Of a stretch of 64,000 nucleotides of DNA, positions 49,176 to 60,500 are shown piece after piece. Origin of the DNA: Carettochelys insculpta (taxonomy: Eukaryota; Chordata; Testudines; Carettochelyidae); NCBI RefSeq assembly GCF_033958435.1, contig NC_134167.1, positions 6,220,001 to 6,284,000 on the forward strand, written 5' to 3'. Numbering within the stretch: the stretch's first letter is position 1; each line of letters begins with the position of its first letter. The notes under the pieces were generated by a model. That model saw only the letters and a program-made list of their open reading frames with translations. It was not told the origin of the DNA and made no database searches. Made by a program: the position numbers and the translations under genes.

Positions 49176-49509
49176 CAGAGGTGGGAAAAGTACCCAAAAA
49201 GTTACTTGAGTAAAAGCACAACTACTTTGGAGGAAAATGTAATTAAATCAAAGTTGGTGTGTCCTTTTGGAAAACTACTTCAGTAAAAGCACAGAAGTGT
49301 CATGGCCTGATTGTGCTCAAATATCCACAGAGGTATCCACAGGTTTCCAAAGGGAGGTCACTCTTTACTTCCTGATACTTGAGCACTAGCAAGATGCAAT
49401 GCTTTTACATGATTAGTTTTCTAGGAAGATACTGTGACTTAATTACATTTTTCTCCAGAGTAGCAATACTTTTACTGAAGTAACTTCTTGAGTACTTTTT
49501 CCACTTCTG
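49176..49509. mobile_element. hAT-like palindromic element with near-perfect 8-bp duplication
   Basis: Left end CAGAGGTGGGAAAAGTACCC, right end reversed CAGAAGTGGAAAAAGTACTC. The arms extend into GTTACTTGAGTAAAAGCA and its complement. Flanked by CTTCTATG (49168-49175) and CTTCTCTG (49510-49517), seven of eight bases. No coding capacity. Confidence 0.82.
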
Positions 49510-49517
49510 CTTCTCTG

Positions 49518-52261
49518 AAGCTTGACCAAGAAACACTCCATTATTATGGATTAAAGTTGTTTTGCAGTCTAGAGGGGCTTCAGCTAGGACCTCAGAACAG
49601 CCAATGGCTGTCTTGATTTATTGCTTGTGACTTTTGTTAGTCCTAGGGTGGATGAAGGGCTGTGAAGTTCTTCCTTCCAATTGCTATGCACATCTGGATC
49701 TTCAGACGTATAGAGAGCCCTCCATAACTGAGGAAAGCGGAGAATGCAGAGGGAGAGTTGATCTACCTCCTCCCTTTCTGTGTGGAGGGAGGTTCTATCT
49801 AGTCATGTGAGGTCAGACATACTTTTCTCTATATCCTAACTATGTTGAAGAACAGCTGGTCATCTTCCTGTTCTCATGCTGTTTATTGAGCAGCACCTGT
49901 CTGATCCCAGCTGGGGCTCATGGATGCCACTGTAATGGTTAACTTTAACACAGCTGCAACCTTTCCAAGTGGGTTTTCTTCCTCAATCTGAAGCAGTCTA
50001 ATCCCACTCCTCAGCACCTCATTTTTATAACTGTAAGATCTTTGTGGTGGGGACTGTCTTTCTGTTCTGTCCATCTCCTAGCACAATGAAGTCCTGGTGC
50101 ATGACTGGAACTCCCAGGGTATGTCTTCTATTCCAAGCCAAAATGCCTGTATGTCAGCGAAAGAATCCCCTAACCCAAGACCTGCAAGCCTCAGTCATCT
50201 GACTTGGTCCAGCTGCAGATATTTAATTGCAATGTAGACACGCCCTGAGTATTAATGTAATAGAAATAACCATGTTTTATTTATAGTATTCAATGCAAAC
50301 GAAAGGCTTTGCATTCAACTCATCTGCTTGTAAGGTTAGAAAATTAAGTATTTTTGCTCACATTTTATTTAGAAAGATTTATGAACATGGGGAAGGGGAA
50401 TATCGGGACCCTGCTAAAGACAGATACCTTTTTAATTGTATTCTATGTTACAGTAATTGAGCCCCTTCGAAGTGCTTGTGCATTATTTAATTACATATTT
50501 ATAGTTCCATTCAGACTAAAAGTAAAACAGCAGATGACCTGATGTATACTCTAGCATTATTCCCTATTACCAATATATGAATAATTGCATTAGTGTCAAA
50601 TGGTAAGTACCTACTAGTCACAGCCATACAGACTGATGGCCTGGATATATACTTACCTTTTGCATTATGAACATAATTGTATTTGTGCTACATCCTATCC
50701 GATTTCAGTGATGTTCCATATATATTTTAGTTACAGGAACTGCAATGTGAATTTTAAAAAAAGCAAAAAACAAAAAAACACTAGTATCCCATCTGCCACT
50801 GAATGTGTCTTGGAGTGCCACTGTTATCTGACATGGAAGAAGTGTGTGTACCGATTTATTACAAACCACTGCCAGATCCTTTAGGTCTGTATTTCAAATC
50901 AGAGAAAAAAAAATCCCAAATGGCAAACTTCTTCTGTTTCACTTGACGAGAAATAGTGTCCAAAAGCTCCTTTGCAAACTCAGCTGAAAGATTTCATGGA
51001 GTCTCAAGTGTAGTTTATTGCCATATAAGGAAGATATAGAGCTTTGTGTTCAAACTGGGGCACCTCTCTTCAGCAGTCTAATATCTCTTGTTGAGAGCAG
51101 ATTCACTCAGCATCTGTATAGCACTTTACGCGTCCAAAGACGGTGATGCTGAAAAACCTTGTGTTCCTGCCACCTTAGTTTTCTTTTTGTCAGCAGCTAC
51201 CTCTGAACTTCAGGCTGTCAGAACCTTGGAGGAGAGTCGCAGAAGGGAAATAAGCCCTGTCAGAAACAAAATATTACTTATTGTGATCCTTAACCCTTAC
51301 AGTGGTAAAGAATAGAATTCTCCCTTGTAGTCTTTGCTCCTTTCTCTCTCTTGACTGGTTTATCTCCATCCCACTTTCCATCCCTGCTAACAGAAGCCCT
51401 GACTGCTTCTCCACACTTGCTTAGATCCTCACATCAAAAGCCGCCTGTAGTCATTATGTGAGTATCTCTTATTGAACACTGTGCATTGCCTTTTGGCAGC
51501 AGGCTGTTGCAACTGCATTGGAGAGACGTGGTCAGCCATACATTAAGATCTTGAATATATCATGCCATAGGCCTTCTGTGTATATATATGAATGTACAAT
51601 ATCAGCATGCACAGATGTCTAAATTATGCAAAGTTCTGACTGAAGTAGGGTTTCCCTGCAAAACTGCAGCATCCCCCCCAGTTATATTTCTTGTAGACTA
51701 TTTCATTTAATTGTACTGCTATGAGTATTGATTGAAGTTACCAGATGTTGCCCTTTCCTCAACTTGTGCTTCTTGCTTGCCCTGTCATAACTGTGTTACA
51801 AGCAGGAAACTTGGAACTTCTATCCAAAATATCAATCTTTCGCTTAGTGGCATAGGCAGGAATAGATAAATAGCTAGGCTTGGCTTGAATCTGCTTGGGA
51901 GGGTGGACCAGAAGGAATGCTTTAGTGTTGAGGTCCTTAGGCATTACAGACAATATTTTAGGCACACTTTCTCTGCACTGACGCAAAGTGTTGCAGGAGA
52001 GTAGCCTCTACATAAAGACGATTGGGCTAGTGCCCGGGTCTATATACTGCTTTGGTTGCTTTTCTCAGACTAGCTCAGCAACACACAGTAGAGAATGGCT
52101 CCTGCACAGCTTCCCAGATTACTGTTCCATGTTTTGGAGAACCCCATTGATATGGGTTGACCCTCAAAGGCTGCTGAAAAAAATGTATATTTGGTCTGAA
52201 TTTTTGCAACATCTGCTCTTCATTGGGTACTGTTAAAGTTCCATAATCATAATGGGAAGGG
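49518..52261. other. Gene-free sequence
   Basis: No gene. An old SINE/LINE tail lies at 50030-50115 (GACTGTCTTTCTGTTCTGTC, CTAGCACAATGAAGTCCTGG). Short TA runs lie near 51580. Confidence 0.45.
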
Positions 52262-52400
52262 AATAAAAGATTCATTAGGTGAAGAGCTTTTGTGGGGCAG
52301 ATCTGAAGAAATGGGTCTGCCTCACAAAAGCTCATCACCTAATAAATTATTGTGTCAGTCTTTTAAGTGCTACAGGACTGATTTTTTGTCCTGTAGAGAT
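52262..52400 (-). mobile_element. Turtle SINE tail, fold-back
   Basis: ATTAGGTGAAGAGCTTTTGT pairs with CACAAAAGCTCATCACCTAA around GGGTCTGCC, then GTCAGTCTTTTAAGTGCTAC, AGGACTGATTTTTTGTCC. Same family as 33484-33830. Confidence 0.65.
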
Positions 52401-52839
52401 TAAATATGTTCAAGGTCCCTCAGTAAATTCAGAGATGGAAATAGAATCCAGCAGTTCTGATTTTCTTGTATCTTTGTATCTTGTCCACTGTATTATACAG
52501 GGCTGTTTACCAAAAATGGAATGCAGAAGACCATTTCTACACAGTTTAAGCAGCATTGGAATGAATGGTCTAGAACCACAAAATGTTTGGCCTCAGTAAT
52601 TAGTCATTTTATGTCAGGAACAATGTATACATAATCCATTCACTCTGATCTGTCGTATTTGAGGCATCAGATGACATATGAAAATTAGTACTAATCCTGA
52701 CCTTCCTTTCTCTGTCTATTCACATCAAAACAAGCTTGTTTGTTCCATTGCAACAAATTTCTGGGTCCTCTAAAGCATAAGTATTCCTGACTAAATTATT
52801 TTACTGACACAAATTGATTCTGCTTTCCTGTACCCCATT

Positions 52840-52950
52840 TCATAGTCCTAAAAAGGCAGGGCCAGAAGGGACTTAAAAATGCCAACAATTCTAGTCCATT
52901 TGCAAGTCTTGATCTTTTTCCTCACACCCTGTGGTAGATATTGCTTGTTT
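52840..52950 (-). mobile_element. CR1-like fragment
   Basis: CATAGTCCTAAAAAGGCAGG, GCCAGAAGGGACTTAAAAAT, CTAGTCCATTTGCA parallels the reversed CR1 3' region (ggccagaagggacc ... ctagtc). Short and diverged. Confidence 0.5.
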
Positions 52951-54258
52951 GTAGGTTATTAGGAAAAGACCGATCATGGCTTCTAGATTAGGATGAGTTG
53001 AGTTTGCTCTTAAAGTTGAGATTCCATAGTGTAACAAAATTACAGTATTTACTCCTTGAGTACAGAATGAGTTTCCTGAGACTTTACAAGTAAATCCATA
53101 TGTTTGGTTTACAGTTAGTTAAAATGGTTCCTTTAAGAAATTTAGCATCAGCTGTTAGGTCATCTTTTTTCCAGAATGGTCTCAGAACAAACAACATGGA
53201 CGGGTCAAACTTTCTACATAGTCACTGCTCACTGAAATCTTATGAGTAGGCTACGTTTGAAGATGTTGGTTTGTTTAGCATTTGGGGTCATTTTTCACTG
53301 GTATTCTTCATACCTGAATGTTTCCCTACCAGTGGCTGATGAATAATAATCTTTGATGGGGTACATATTGATATTTCAGTTTTGCAGGTTGACTTTATGA
53401 GCCAAGTCTATCTACTGTACTTCAGTTTATTTCATGTTTCTACTACTTCAGTGCACCTGTTCATTTCTTCCATCATCATCCATATGATGAAAAAATGAAG
53501 AATTGGAGGAAAAAAAAATAAAGGTGGGTGGGAAATTACAGGCAGGCAGGCAAGGAAAAGGATTTTAAAATGCATCTAGCAAGGCGTTAATGTAAATCCA
53601 GTATAGCACAATAGATGATATAGTAGATTGGTCCAGAATCAGTCTACAGAAACTAAGCCACTCTGCACTGGACAGGGAAAGATGGAAGGAAGTAGTGAGG
53701 GAGGCATCAGACACCAATGGGCACTGAGCCCATGGTGGTTGATGATGATGAATATAGGACAAAACCTACTTGCTTTGTGGAAGGCATGGTGGTGTGAACA
53801 ACTATCTTTGTGTTCTTACTGGTGGTTGATGTGTTTTTAACATATTGTGGCAGTGCTGGTCAGGACTCTATAGTTGAGAATTGGTGCTTGGAGTTGGCAC
53901 TCACCTCTATGTTTTAAAACTAAAACCTCAACTTGGTGTACTTCTACCAGTTTAGCTTCACCAAAGTCCAGAGTGCCACTCTTGATTTACACCACTGTAA
54001 AAGCAGAAGAGCGTGGCCGCTAAATTACTGGCAGTATGGCTTTGTCTTGCTCAATGATAGGGCTTTAAAAAAAATTAGAAGGATCCCAGGCCACCCTAAT
54101 GAAGAATGGAAGCTGCCCCAGCAGCATTACAGCTGAATGGCTGGGGAAAGGTTTATCTTGAGAACTTGATTGCAGGAGGAGGAGAAGAGCTGGGGATGTG
54201 GGAGGAGCAGGCTTGCAGGAGGGTAGCTGGGAAGGCAACCAAGGAAGCAAAACAAAGG
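52951..54258. other. Proximal upstream region of the UNC5D-like gene
   Basis: No coding exon recognised. A-rich and GGCAGG-type short repeats occur near 53510-53560. GC content begins to rise from about 54180 (GGAGGAGGAGAAGAGCTGGG). Confidence 0.45.
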
Positions 54259-54390
54259 TAGGGGTGCTGGAACAATTAGAGTTGGCGCGCGGGTGCTGAG
54301 AGCCATTGCAGGAAGCTGTAAACCCTGTATATAATGGAAATCGCTTCAGCTAGCGGGTGCTGCACCCCCTCCCCCGTTCCAGCACCTCTG
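54259..54390. mobile_element. Short hAT-like non-autonomous transposon next to the promoter
   Basis: Inverted ends read TAGGGGTGCTGGAAC on the left and, reverse-complemented, CAGAGGTGCTGGAAC on the right, around a 132-bp body. Flanks AACAAAGG (left) and GAACAAGG (right) look like a decayed 8-bp target duplication differing by one indel. The ends begin CAGRGG, typical of hAT. It carries no coding capacity. It lies about 220 bp upstream of the first GC box and so bounds the promoter on its distal side. Confidence 0.6.
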
Positions 54391-54674
54391 GAACAAGGAT
54401 GGGGAGTCATGCCATCTGTGGACAGCAGCATGTGCAATGAGTTTGAGAGAAGGGTAAGGAAGGGAAAGCAGGAAGGGAAGAGGCGAGTACAGGAGGAGGG
54501 GTGAAATAATCCCTATCTGCAGAGGCAGCAGCCGTCCCTGGCAGCCAGAGCGCTCCTGCTCCATCCCTACCCTTAGGCCTGGGTCCGCGTACCCCGTTCT
54601 CTGCCTCCAGGCCCCGCCCAGCCCTCGTCTGATTGGCAGACAGCGGAGAACCGGGCGGAGGGAGCTCATTAGGG

Positions 54675-54701
54675 ATGCTGGCTCGCAGCTGCTCCGGCTA
54701 G
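54675..54701 (+). other. Possible upstream ORF of 8 codons in the 5' leader
   Basis: ATG at 54675 reads eight codons (MLARSCSG) to TAG at 54699-54701. It matters only if transcription starts upstream of 54675. In that case it would be the first ATG on the mRNA and could lower translation of the main frame. If the start is near 54866 it is not transcribed. Confidence 0.3.
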
Positions 54702-54803
54702 TCTGGAGCCGGGAGGAGCGCAGCGGAGGCAGGAACCGGGGAGCTCGGGGCTGGGGGCACCTATTGCCCGCTGACCACCTCTTCAGGCGGTGGAGCTGCA
54801 GAG

Positions 54804-54820
54804 CCCCCCCCCCCCACCCC
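54804..54820. repeat. C12 homopolymer tract in the core promoter
   Basis: Twelve C, then A, then four C, about 20-30 bp upstream of the TATA-like box. The opposite strand is a G-run able to contribute to a G-quadruplex, and such tracts are length-variable. Read length errors here are also common in assemblies. Confidence 0.8.
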
Positions 54821-54836
54821 GAGGCCACGGCTCGGC

Positions 54837-54870
54837 AATAAAAGGGAGGCGAGTCCTAGCCTGGCACTCT
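54837..54870 (+). promoter_or_regulatory. Candidate TATA-like box and initiator
   Basis: AATAAAAGG at 54837-54845 is a TATA-like element. An initiator-like GCACTCT centred on A 54866 lies about 27-28 nt downstream, which is the normal TATA-to-start spacing. If used, it would give a 73-nt 5' UTR before ATG 54939. The spacing supports this but is the only evidence. GC-rich promoters often use several start sites, so an upstream start near the GC boxes is equally possible. Confidence 0.4.
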
Positions 54871-54938
54871 AGCCCTGAGAGACTGAAGGGAAATTACCCT
54901 CTTCGGAGCTGGGGGTGAAGAAGCGGCGTGGGGGAAGC

Positions 54939-55020
54939 ATGGGGGGAGGCTGCCCTGCACCCCCGAGAAGGCGGCTACTTTTCCTGCTGGGGCTCTGCAG
55001 CTGGGCTGCTGCCCTCCGAG
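54939..55020 (+). CDS. UNC5D: First coding exon, signal peptide, probably UNC5D netrin receptor
   Basis: Seen: an ATG with a strong Kozak context (A at -3, G at +4) opens 27 codons plus one base and runs into a consensus donor, GAG|GTAAGC, at 55021. The peptide has a small polar/basic head (RRR at residues 10-12) and a hydrophobic core LLFLLGLCSWAAAL at 13-26, the layout of an ER signal peptide. The split codon gives glycine, phase 1. Known: UNC5 proteins are single-pass netrin receptors with Ig, thrombospondin, ZU5 and death domains, acting in axon guidance and survival; their first exon encodes little more than the signal peptide. Inference: LGLCSWAA followed by ...RG resembles recalled mammalian UNC5D better than UNC5A, B or C. 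The following exons lie outside the window, so the identity rests on one short exon. Another secreted or membrane receptor cannot be excluded. An in-frame GTG lies upstream at 54915, but the ATG is the natural start. Confidence 0.65.
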
Positions 55021-57261
55021 GTAAGCGTGGGAAACGGGGGAGAAACGAGCCACTCTGCCAAAGGAGGCCGGGGAGGAAGCTGCATCCCCCGCTAGCCCGC
55101 GTGCAGTCCTGTCTCGCCTTCCACCCCAGGGAAGCCCCTGTTTTCTGTCCCCTGGTGCGAGCTTCTCCTTTCCTTTCGCCCCTCAGTGGCACCTTGAGAG
55201 CTGTGTGGCGTCAGGTGCAGGTATGGACCGGGGGCACCTTCTTGCTTTTACCTTGCACCGCTCATGGCAGGGCTGATTTTAAAAAATAGGCAAAGACAGG
55301 AGGGGATGGTCGGGGAGAAAAGTATGTTCTGCTGCAAGACATCGTGCCCAGGAGTTCCTGGGGGAGGGGGAGAGATGTGCAGAAGCAATTGTGGCCAGTA
55401 GTTTGAATCCTTAGCGAGACTGATTTACCTTCCCCAAGGCTGCTTGTTTTCATAGGCAGGTGGATCTCCGGATGTACCCTTTGGACAATATCCCTAACCC
55501 CTTGTACCATAGAGTTACTTTATAAACCCACGTAGTGATGAGAGACTAGTGTCAGGGATGTGTTTGTTTTATGATATGCACTGATCCCCACGTTTTCGTT
55601 TAATGTCATCATGCTACAATACTCCAGTTAGAAAATCTGCAAAGCCACTAGCCAAAGAATGTCAGCTGCTCAGCATCTGGAATCCTTCACCCCCTCGGCT
55701 GGCAAAGCTGGACTTTTCACAAGGTGTGTGTGGTTGTGGGGAAGGTATTTCCCCTTCTCCCAAAGGAAGATCCCTGCTGTTGGAAGTTTGTTTTCCATTG
55801 GGCCTTTTTTTTAAGTTGACCATTAGGAAAATGATGGGCACTGTAGTTGTGATTTAGCACTATTGCCAAGTCAGAGTGATCAAAATTTGATGCTGTCTGA
55901 ATAGGTCCTGATGGAATCCCTTGAGAGTGACAGTAATGCAGGAATAAGAATATCTGTGCAGGTTTCTATCCTTGTATATTCTTTTCATCATTTAATTTTC
56001 TTTCCCAGGTACTTTGTCATTTTAGTCTTTATAAAATAAGTTACTAGCAAATTGCTGATAACAGCTTGCTATAGTTCCTGTGTGTCTAGCAGTCCACCCT
56101 CATCTGCTATTCCATGATAAATCCAAATGGTTTGTTTGGCCGAAAGATAAGGGTCTTCAGAAGGGATATGTGGGAAGATGTTGGTGTAATTCAGTGAAGA
56201 GAAGTATTTAGGGGCCATAGGACAGAAGGTCCTATACATAAAAAGTGAACTTTGTTTTCAGAATTGAACATGATGGGAACAAAGTACAGCCTAACTTTCC
56301 CACTCCCTGTGTGACTATAAATATAGTAATTTATATGTGATTATTGGGGAAAGTGTTTATTTAAATGTTATATATTAAGTGGCTGGTGGGATGAGACAGA
56401 GACTTAAGGACTTTCTCCTTCATGTTTTGAACACTGAGAGTTTTTGCCATTGTCTTCAATAATAGCATAAAGCCCTTATGAGCATGTGAAATTTCACACC
56501 ACACATGTACAGCAGGACAACTCTTCCTTTGTCTACTCTGTTCAAAACAAGCTTCATATCCTTAATTAAAATATACCATACAGGATGTTTAGGTAGTGAG
56601 CTGAGGTGAAATTGTTTTTAGTCCTTTGTTATGAGAGACAGCAAGGTATTTTTAGAATCACTTTTAGAATCACTTCAGTGGCTGCAATCTCTCTCATTTT
56701 TTGATGCTTCATAGTGTTTACTTGCAGCTTTAGCTGGAGCAGTTAACCCCAGTTACTGACCCATTGAGCTATAAGATTACTGTTTATGAAGTTGTCTTAA
56801 AGCTACCTTTAAAAGAAATTGCATTCCAGAGTTCCACTGAGTAGCACTTACAAGTAAACAGAAATGATTGCAGATAATCTTTGTGTTGCATTTTACATCT
56901 GTTAGAATGAATGTGTGCATAGCTGCAGGCTTTTATTTTACATAAACATTGTGCAGAGAGATCAATTAAAAAATGGGACATAGAAAGTTCTTAATATTTC
57001 CCCTGCAGTTAACTCATTGATGCATGGTAAACTGCATATTTTTGTCCATCCACGTATCTGATACAAAGATGCCTGCAAAACATAAACATCCTTTTCTCAT
57101 TGTCTTGTTTGTGAAGCTCTTGGCTATGGATTGGGTAGTATTGCTAGACCTAAGTACACTTTGTTCTAAATAAGAATCATTAAGTGTTTTCCATTTTATT
57201 TAAATGGTGCCTGTGCATTTACAGCACTGTGTGACAGCCACTGTATGTTGCTGCTGATTTT
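55021..57261 (+). other. Intron 1, first part
   Basis: Begins with the donor GTAAGCG and is GC-rich for about 120 bp, then becomes AT-rich. No second exon with acceptor, open frame and donor is visible. A 12-13 bp tandem duplication (TTTTAGAATCAC) occurs near 56650-56675. Otherwise I recognise no repeat here. Confidence 0.55.
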
Positions 57262-57520
57262 ATGAATCATAGAATACTAAAACTGGAAGGGACCTCGAGG
57301 TCCTCAAGTCCAGTCCCCTTTACTCATGTCAGGACCAACCACCATCTAGGTAATCTCTTTTTAATATTTATCCAACCTGTGCTTAAATATCCCCAATGAT
57401 GGAAATTCTACAGCCACTCTAGGGAATTTATTCCAGTGTTTAACCACCCTGACAGTTAGGAAATTTTTCCTTATGTCCCACCTAAACCTCCCTTGCTGCA
57501 ATTTAAGTCCATTGTCCATG
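57262..57520 (-). mobile_element. CR1 LINE 3' fragment in intron 1
   Basis: The plus strand begins with the reversed CR1 terminus (ATCATAGAATACTAAAACTGG, then GGAAGGGACCTCGAGGTC) and continues through the usual CR1 3' region (GACAGTTAGGAAATTTTTCC, CTTGCTGCAATTTAAG). It is 5'-truncated, as nearly all CR1 copies are, and is oriented opposite to the host gene. Confidence 0.85.
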
Positions 57521-60500
57521 AAGATAGAGCACTACTAACCCATGTAATGGTGGGTCAGTTCCAACAAGGTATTGGAACAATATCTGCTTTCAATCAAAAA
57601 TTCTTATAATATGTATGCAAAACTGAGGACGACAGCAGTCTAGACGATTGCATACCTGCAACACTGGACAGGATTCTGTGGACCATTGGGGTAACAACAC
57701 AATTATTGGGGGCATATGATTCCTGGAGACAGACAGAAGTAGTGGTTTTTGGGAAAAGGCACACAAATGAGTTCCATTTGTAGTAATCAGGCAATTAAAG
57801 CAGAGGACTGCTCGTCAAGAGGTTCTAATGCCATCTTTGCTACTGATTTGCTGGTGCCTTGTGCAAATTAATTTTAACTGTCTGCTTCCATTTTTCTCCA
57901 TTGTAAATGGGAATCATGTTTTACAGAGGTATTGGTTATCTGAATTCTTCAGTATTTGCTATGTGAGCTCTCATAGTCCTCGTGGCTTTATTTTATTTTT
58001 TATTTGAGGCTTATGACGGTCTTGCTCTGGCTACTTCCACTTTTGGGAGTAGAGTGGGTGTTTTCAAAAATGTTTGATTCTGCATTTGAAGGGAATGTAT
58101 TTGTATGTTTTTCTGGAGTGTCTCACTGAGGTTCACATCTTTATACCTGGTACCCTGCTGAGAATGGAGCTTCTTGGTTATTAAAAATACATTTAACAGT
58201 TTACAACTTGAAAGTGGCAGGCAAATATTCTGACCTGCCAAGTCCTAACTGAATCCACACAGTGTCAACGTACCGATTTGTTTGATCTTTTTCAATGTCC
58301 ATATGTGGTGAATGTGTTGTCTAGATATAATGAGATATTCTAATTGTTTGATGGAGGGAATATAGAAAATGTCAGGAAATAATTTTGGAAAATATTTATT
58401 GGCCATTTGTGTGACTCGGTTCTGAATGTCATTTAAGGTGTTCTCTGCATTAGCATTCTGTTTATGGGCTTGAGGTTGGAAGGAATATCATATGGTCCAT
58501 CCATCTGTTTGGTACGCCAGTGTGAAATACCTTTCAAGAGTGTCTTTCACTCTTCATTCCATTGCACGTACAAATTACCTTCTGAGCAGAGACATTGCTC
58601 CTGAGCTAAGACCTGCAGTTTCTATTAATGTCATAATGTTTACTTTGTAGGTATCTGCTTTCTCTGTGTCCTTCAGAATGATGCACACTCAGTATAATCA
58701 TGATAACATATTAGCTCCATTTTACGGGTTGGGAAACTAAGGTTCAGAGAGGTAAACTAATTTGCTTGAAACTACAGGAAATTCTGTATGAAAGCTGAGC
58801 CCAGAACAGCGAGGTACCTTGTCCTACTCATGTATTTGCATCACTTGACCATTTTCCTTCATCTTTTTCTCTAGGAATGCAAATCTAGTTTTTTCTAACA
58901 ATCAGCTTGTAAGATCTTCTCCGGTCTTTGTTGCCTCCCTCTGATAACGTTCCAGTTCACTATCCTTCTGGTAATATGTTGCCACAAATTTTGAAAGAAA
59001 TTTTAGCGGGGTTATGTGATCACACCTGTTGAATGCCAGAATTTCTTCCAGCATGAATGGTTTCTAATTCTTTACATCAGAGGGCAGCAGTTGCTGCAAT
59101 ATGTAAATACAGTAGGTAGATGCAGCCCATTTTTTTTGCTTAACAGCACAGTTATTTGCATAGCAAAATACTTCAGCACGTTATGACTTTGTAAAGAAAA
59201 TACAGTGCACTGCCTCTAACTCAGTGCAGATCAGTACAACTCTGCATAGTAACTTTCGATCTCTATGACCAAATATCAGATCATTGTGTTTTAATTTTAT
59301 GGAGTTTAGGTCTTCAAACAAATTCGGGTGTGCATGTGTATGCCTGCTTACTAAATGACCTCTATTTGTGGTCATGTTCTATTAATGTAATTAGAACTAG
59401 CATAACATTTCCTGTGCATTAACCTATTCCTGAGATTTTTATGGTCTTCTCTATTTTAAAATGTGCATGTGCTACTTGGTGTATAATTTTCTTCATGTGT
59501 GCCAAGGAGGATATATAATTTCTGTCCCTTCGTGTGCAAAAATTATCTCTATGGGGTGAAATGAGCTTACCATACTATGAGAACAAGTGTCCTCCTTGGT
59601 ACTGTAGCCCAATTTCATACCTAAATGTGCTTTCACTATTGCAGAATTCAAATTGGTAATACAATGATACTTTCATACTGAATTATAGCAGGCAAACAAT
59701 AGTATAGTATAATATAATATACTAAGATGGAAAATTACTTACGTTGCAAGGGATCCCTCAGGGCAACTTGATGTATCTTTTCTGTATTTTTAGTCCTGCT
59801 TTCTGAGAAAACCTGGAGTCTGAGACTGAGAGCAGAAATTTAACACCAGAGGCTGCTGTTTCTGTTGTTTTGAATGTTGCTACTCTTGTAATGGAGCAGA
59901 TGGTTGAATTCATTTATAGAAAATAGAAACTTGTTTCATTTTCCATTTCTGCTTTTAAAGAACTTGTCTTGTGCCGCATTGTATCATTTGGCCTACCCAT
60001 ACTGCATGAGTATTTGCAAGTATGCTGTTTTTATAGTCTGTTACAGACCATTAGAAGACAATAAACTACATTGTAATGCATGTTGCAAGTAGATTACACA
60101 AATCACTAACAATACAAACAAGTCTAAACTTATTATTTCACCTTTTGTAACTTAACTCATCTAACTTTAATTGATGCTTTTGTCCTCCTAGCTTTCTCAA
60201 TGATATCCAGTGATCTAGTAAGGTTGGTGATTGTAGAATAGGAGCTGCCATAACCAATCAATCAAGGGGTCCATCTAATTCATTATGCTGTCGAATAGTA
60301 CCAGATGCTTGGGAGCAACAAAGCACTAGTTAACTGTGTGGACGAATGTCCTCATGTGGGAAATGTTTTCCTAATTCTGTCCATAAACAAATATGGCCCT
60401 ATTCCTCCCCTGCAAAATATTCTACCCAGAATTACCCTGAAAGTCTCATCTACATAAATGTCCCAATACCATCCGTATAATAGAAATACTAAGACTTCCC

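Larger units (their letters stand above)
54530..55140. promoter_or_regulatory. CpG-rich promoter island around the UNC5D-like first exon
   Basis: This is the only sustained CpG-rich stretch of unique-looking sequence in the window. It contains GC boxes at 54612-54619 (CCCCGCCC) and 54653-54658 (GGGCGG), and an inverted CCAAT box (GATTGG) at 54631-54636. It covers the presumed 5' UTR, the signal-peptide exon and the start of intron 1. GC content falls back to the AT-rich background on both sides. CpG islands of this kind normally mark unmethylated promoters of developmental genes. Confidence 0.75.

Noticed and set aside
54346..54828. 160-codon minus-strand frame opposite the promoter
   Set aside because: GC-rich island sequence gives long chance frames; no conserved motif or splice structure is visible. 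An antisense transcript is possible but unsupported.
54837..54842. AATAAA on the plus strand as a polyadenylation signal
   Set aside because: It lies inside a CpG island just upstream of a coding first exon; no upstream coding sequence exists to end there.
54869..55192. 107-codon minus-strand frame across the first exon
   Set aside because: Antisense shadow of the GC-rich exon and donor region.
58440..58520. CR1-like GAGGTTGGAAGGAATATCAT
   Set aside because: Too short and diverged to separate from chance.
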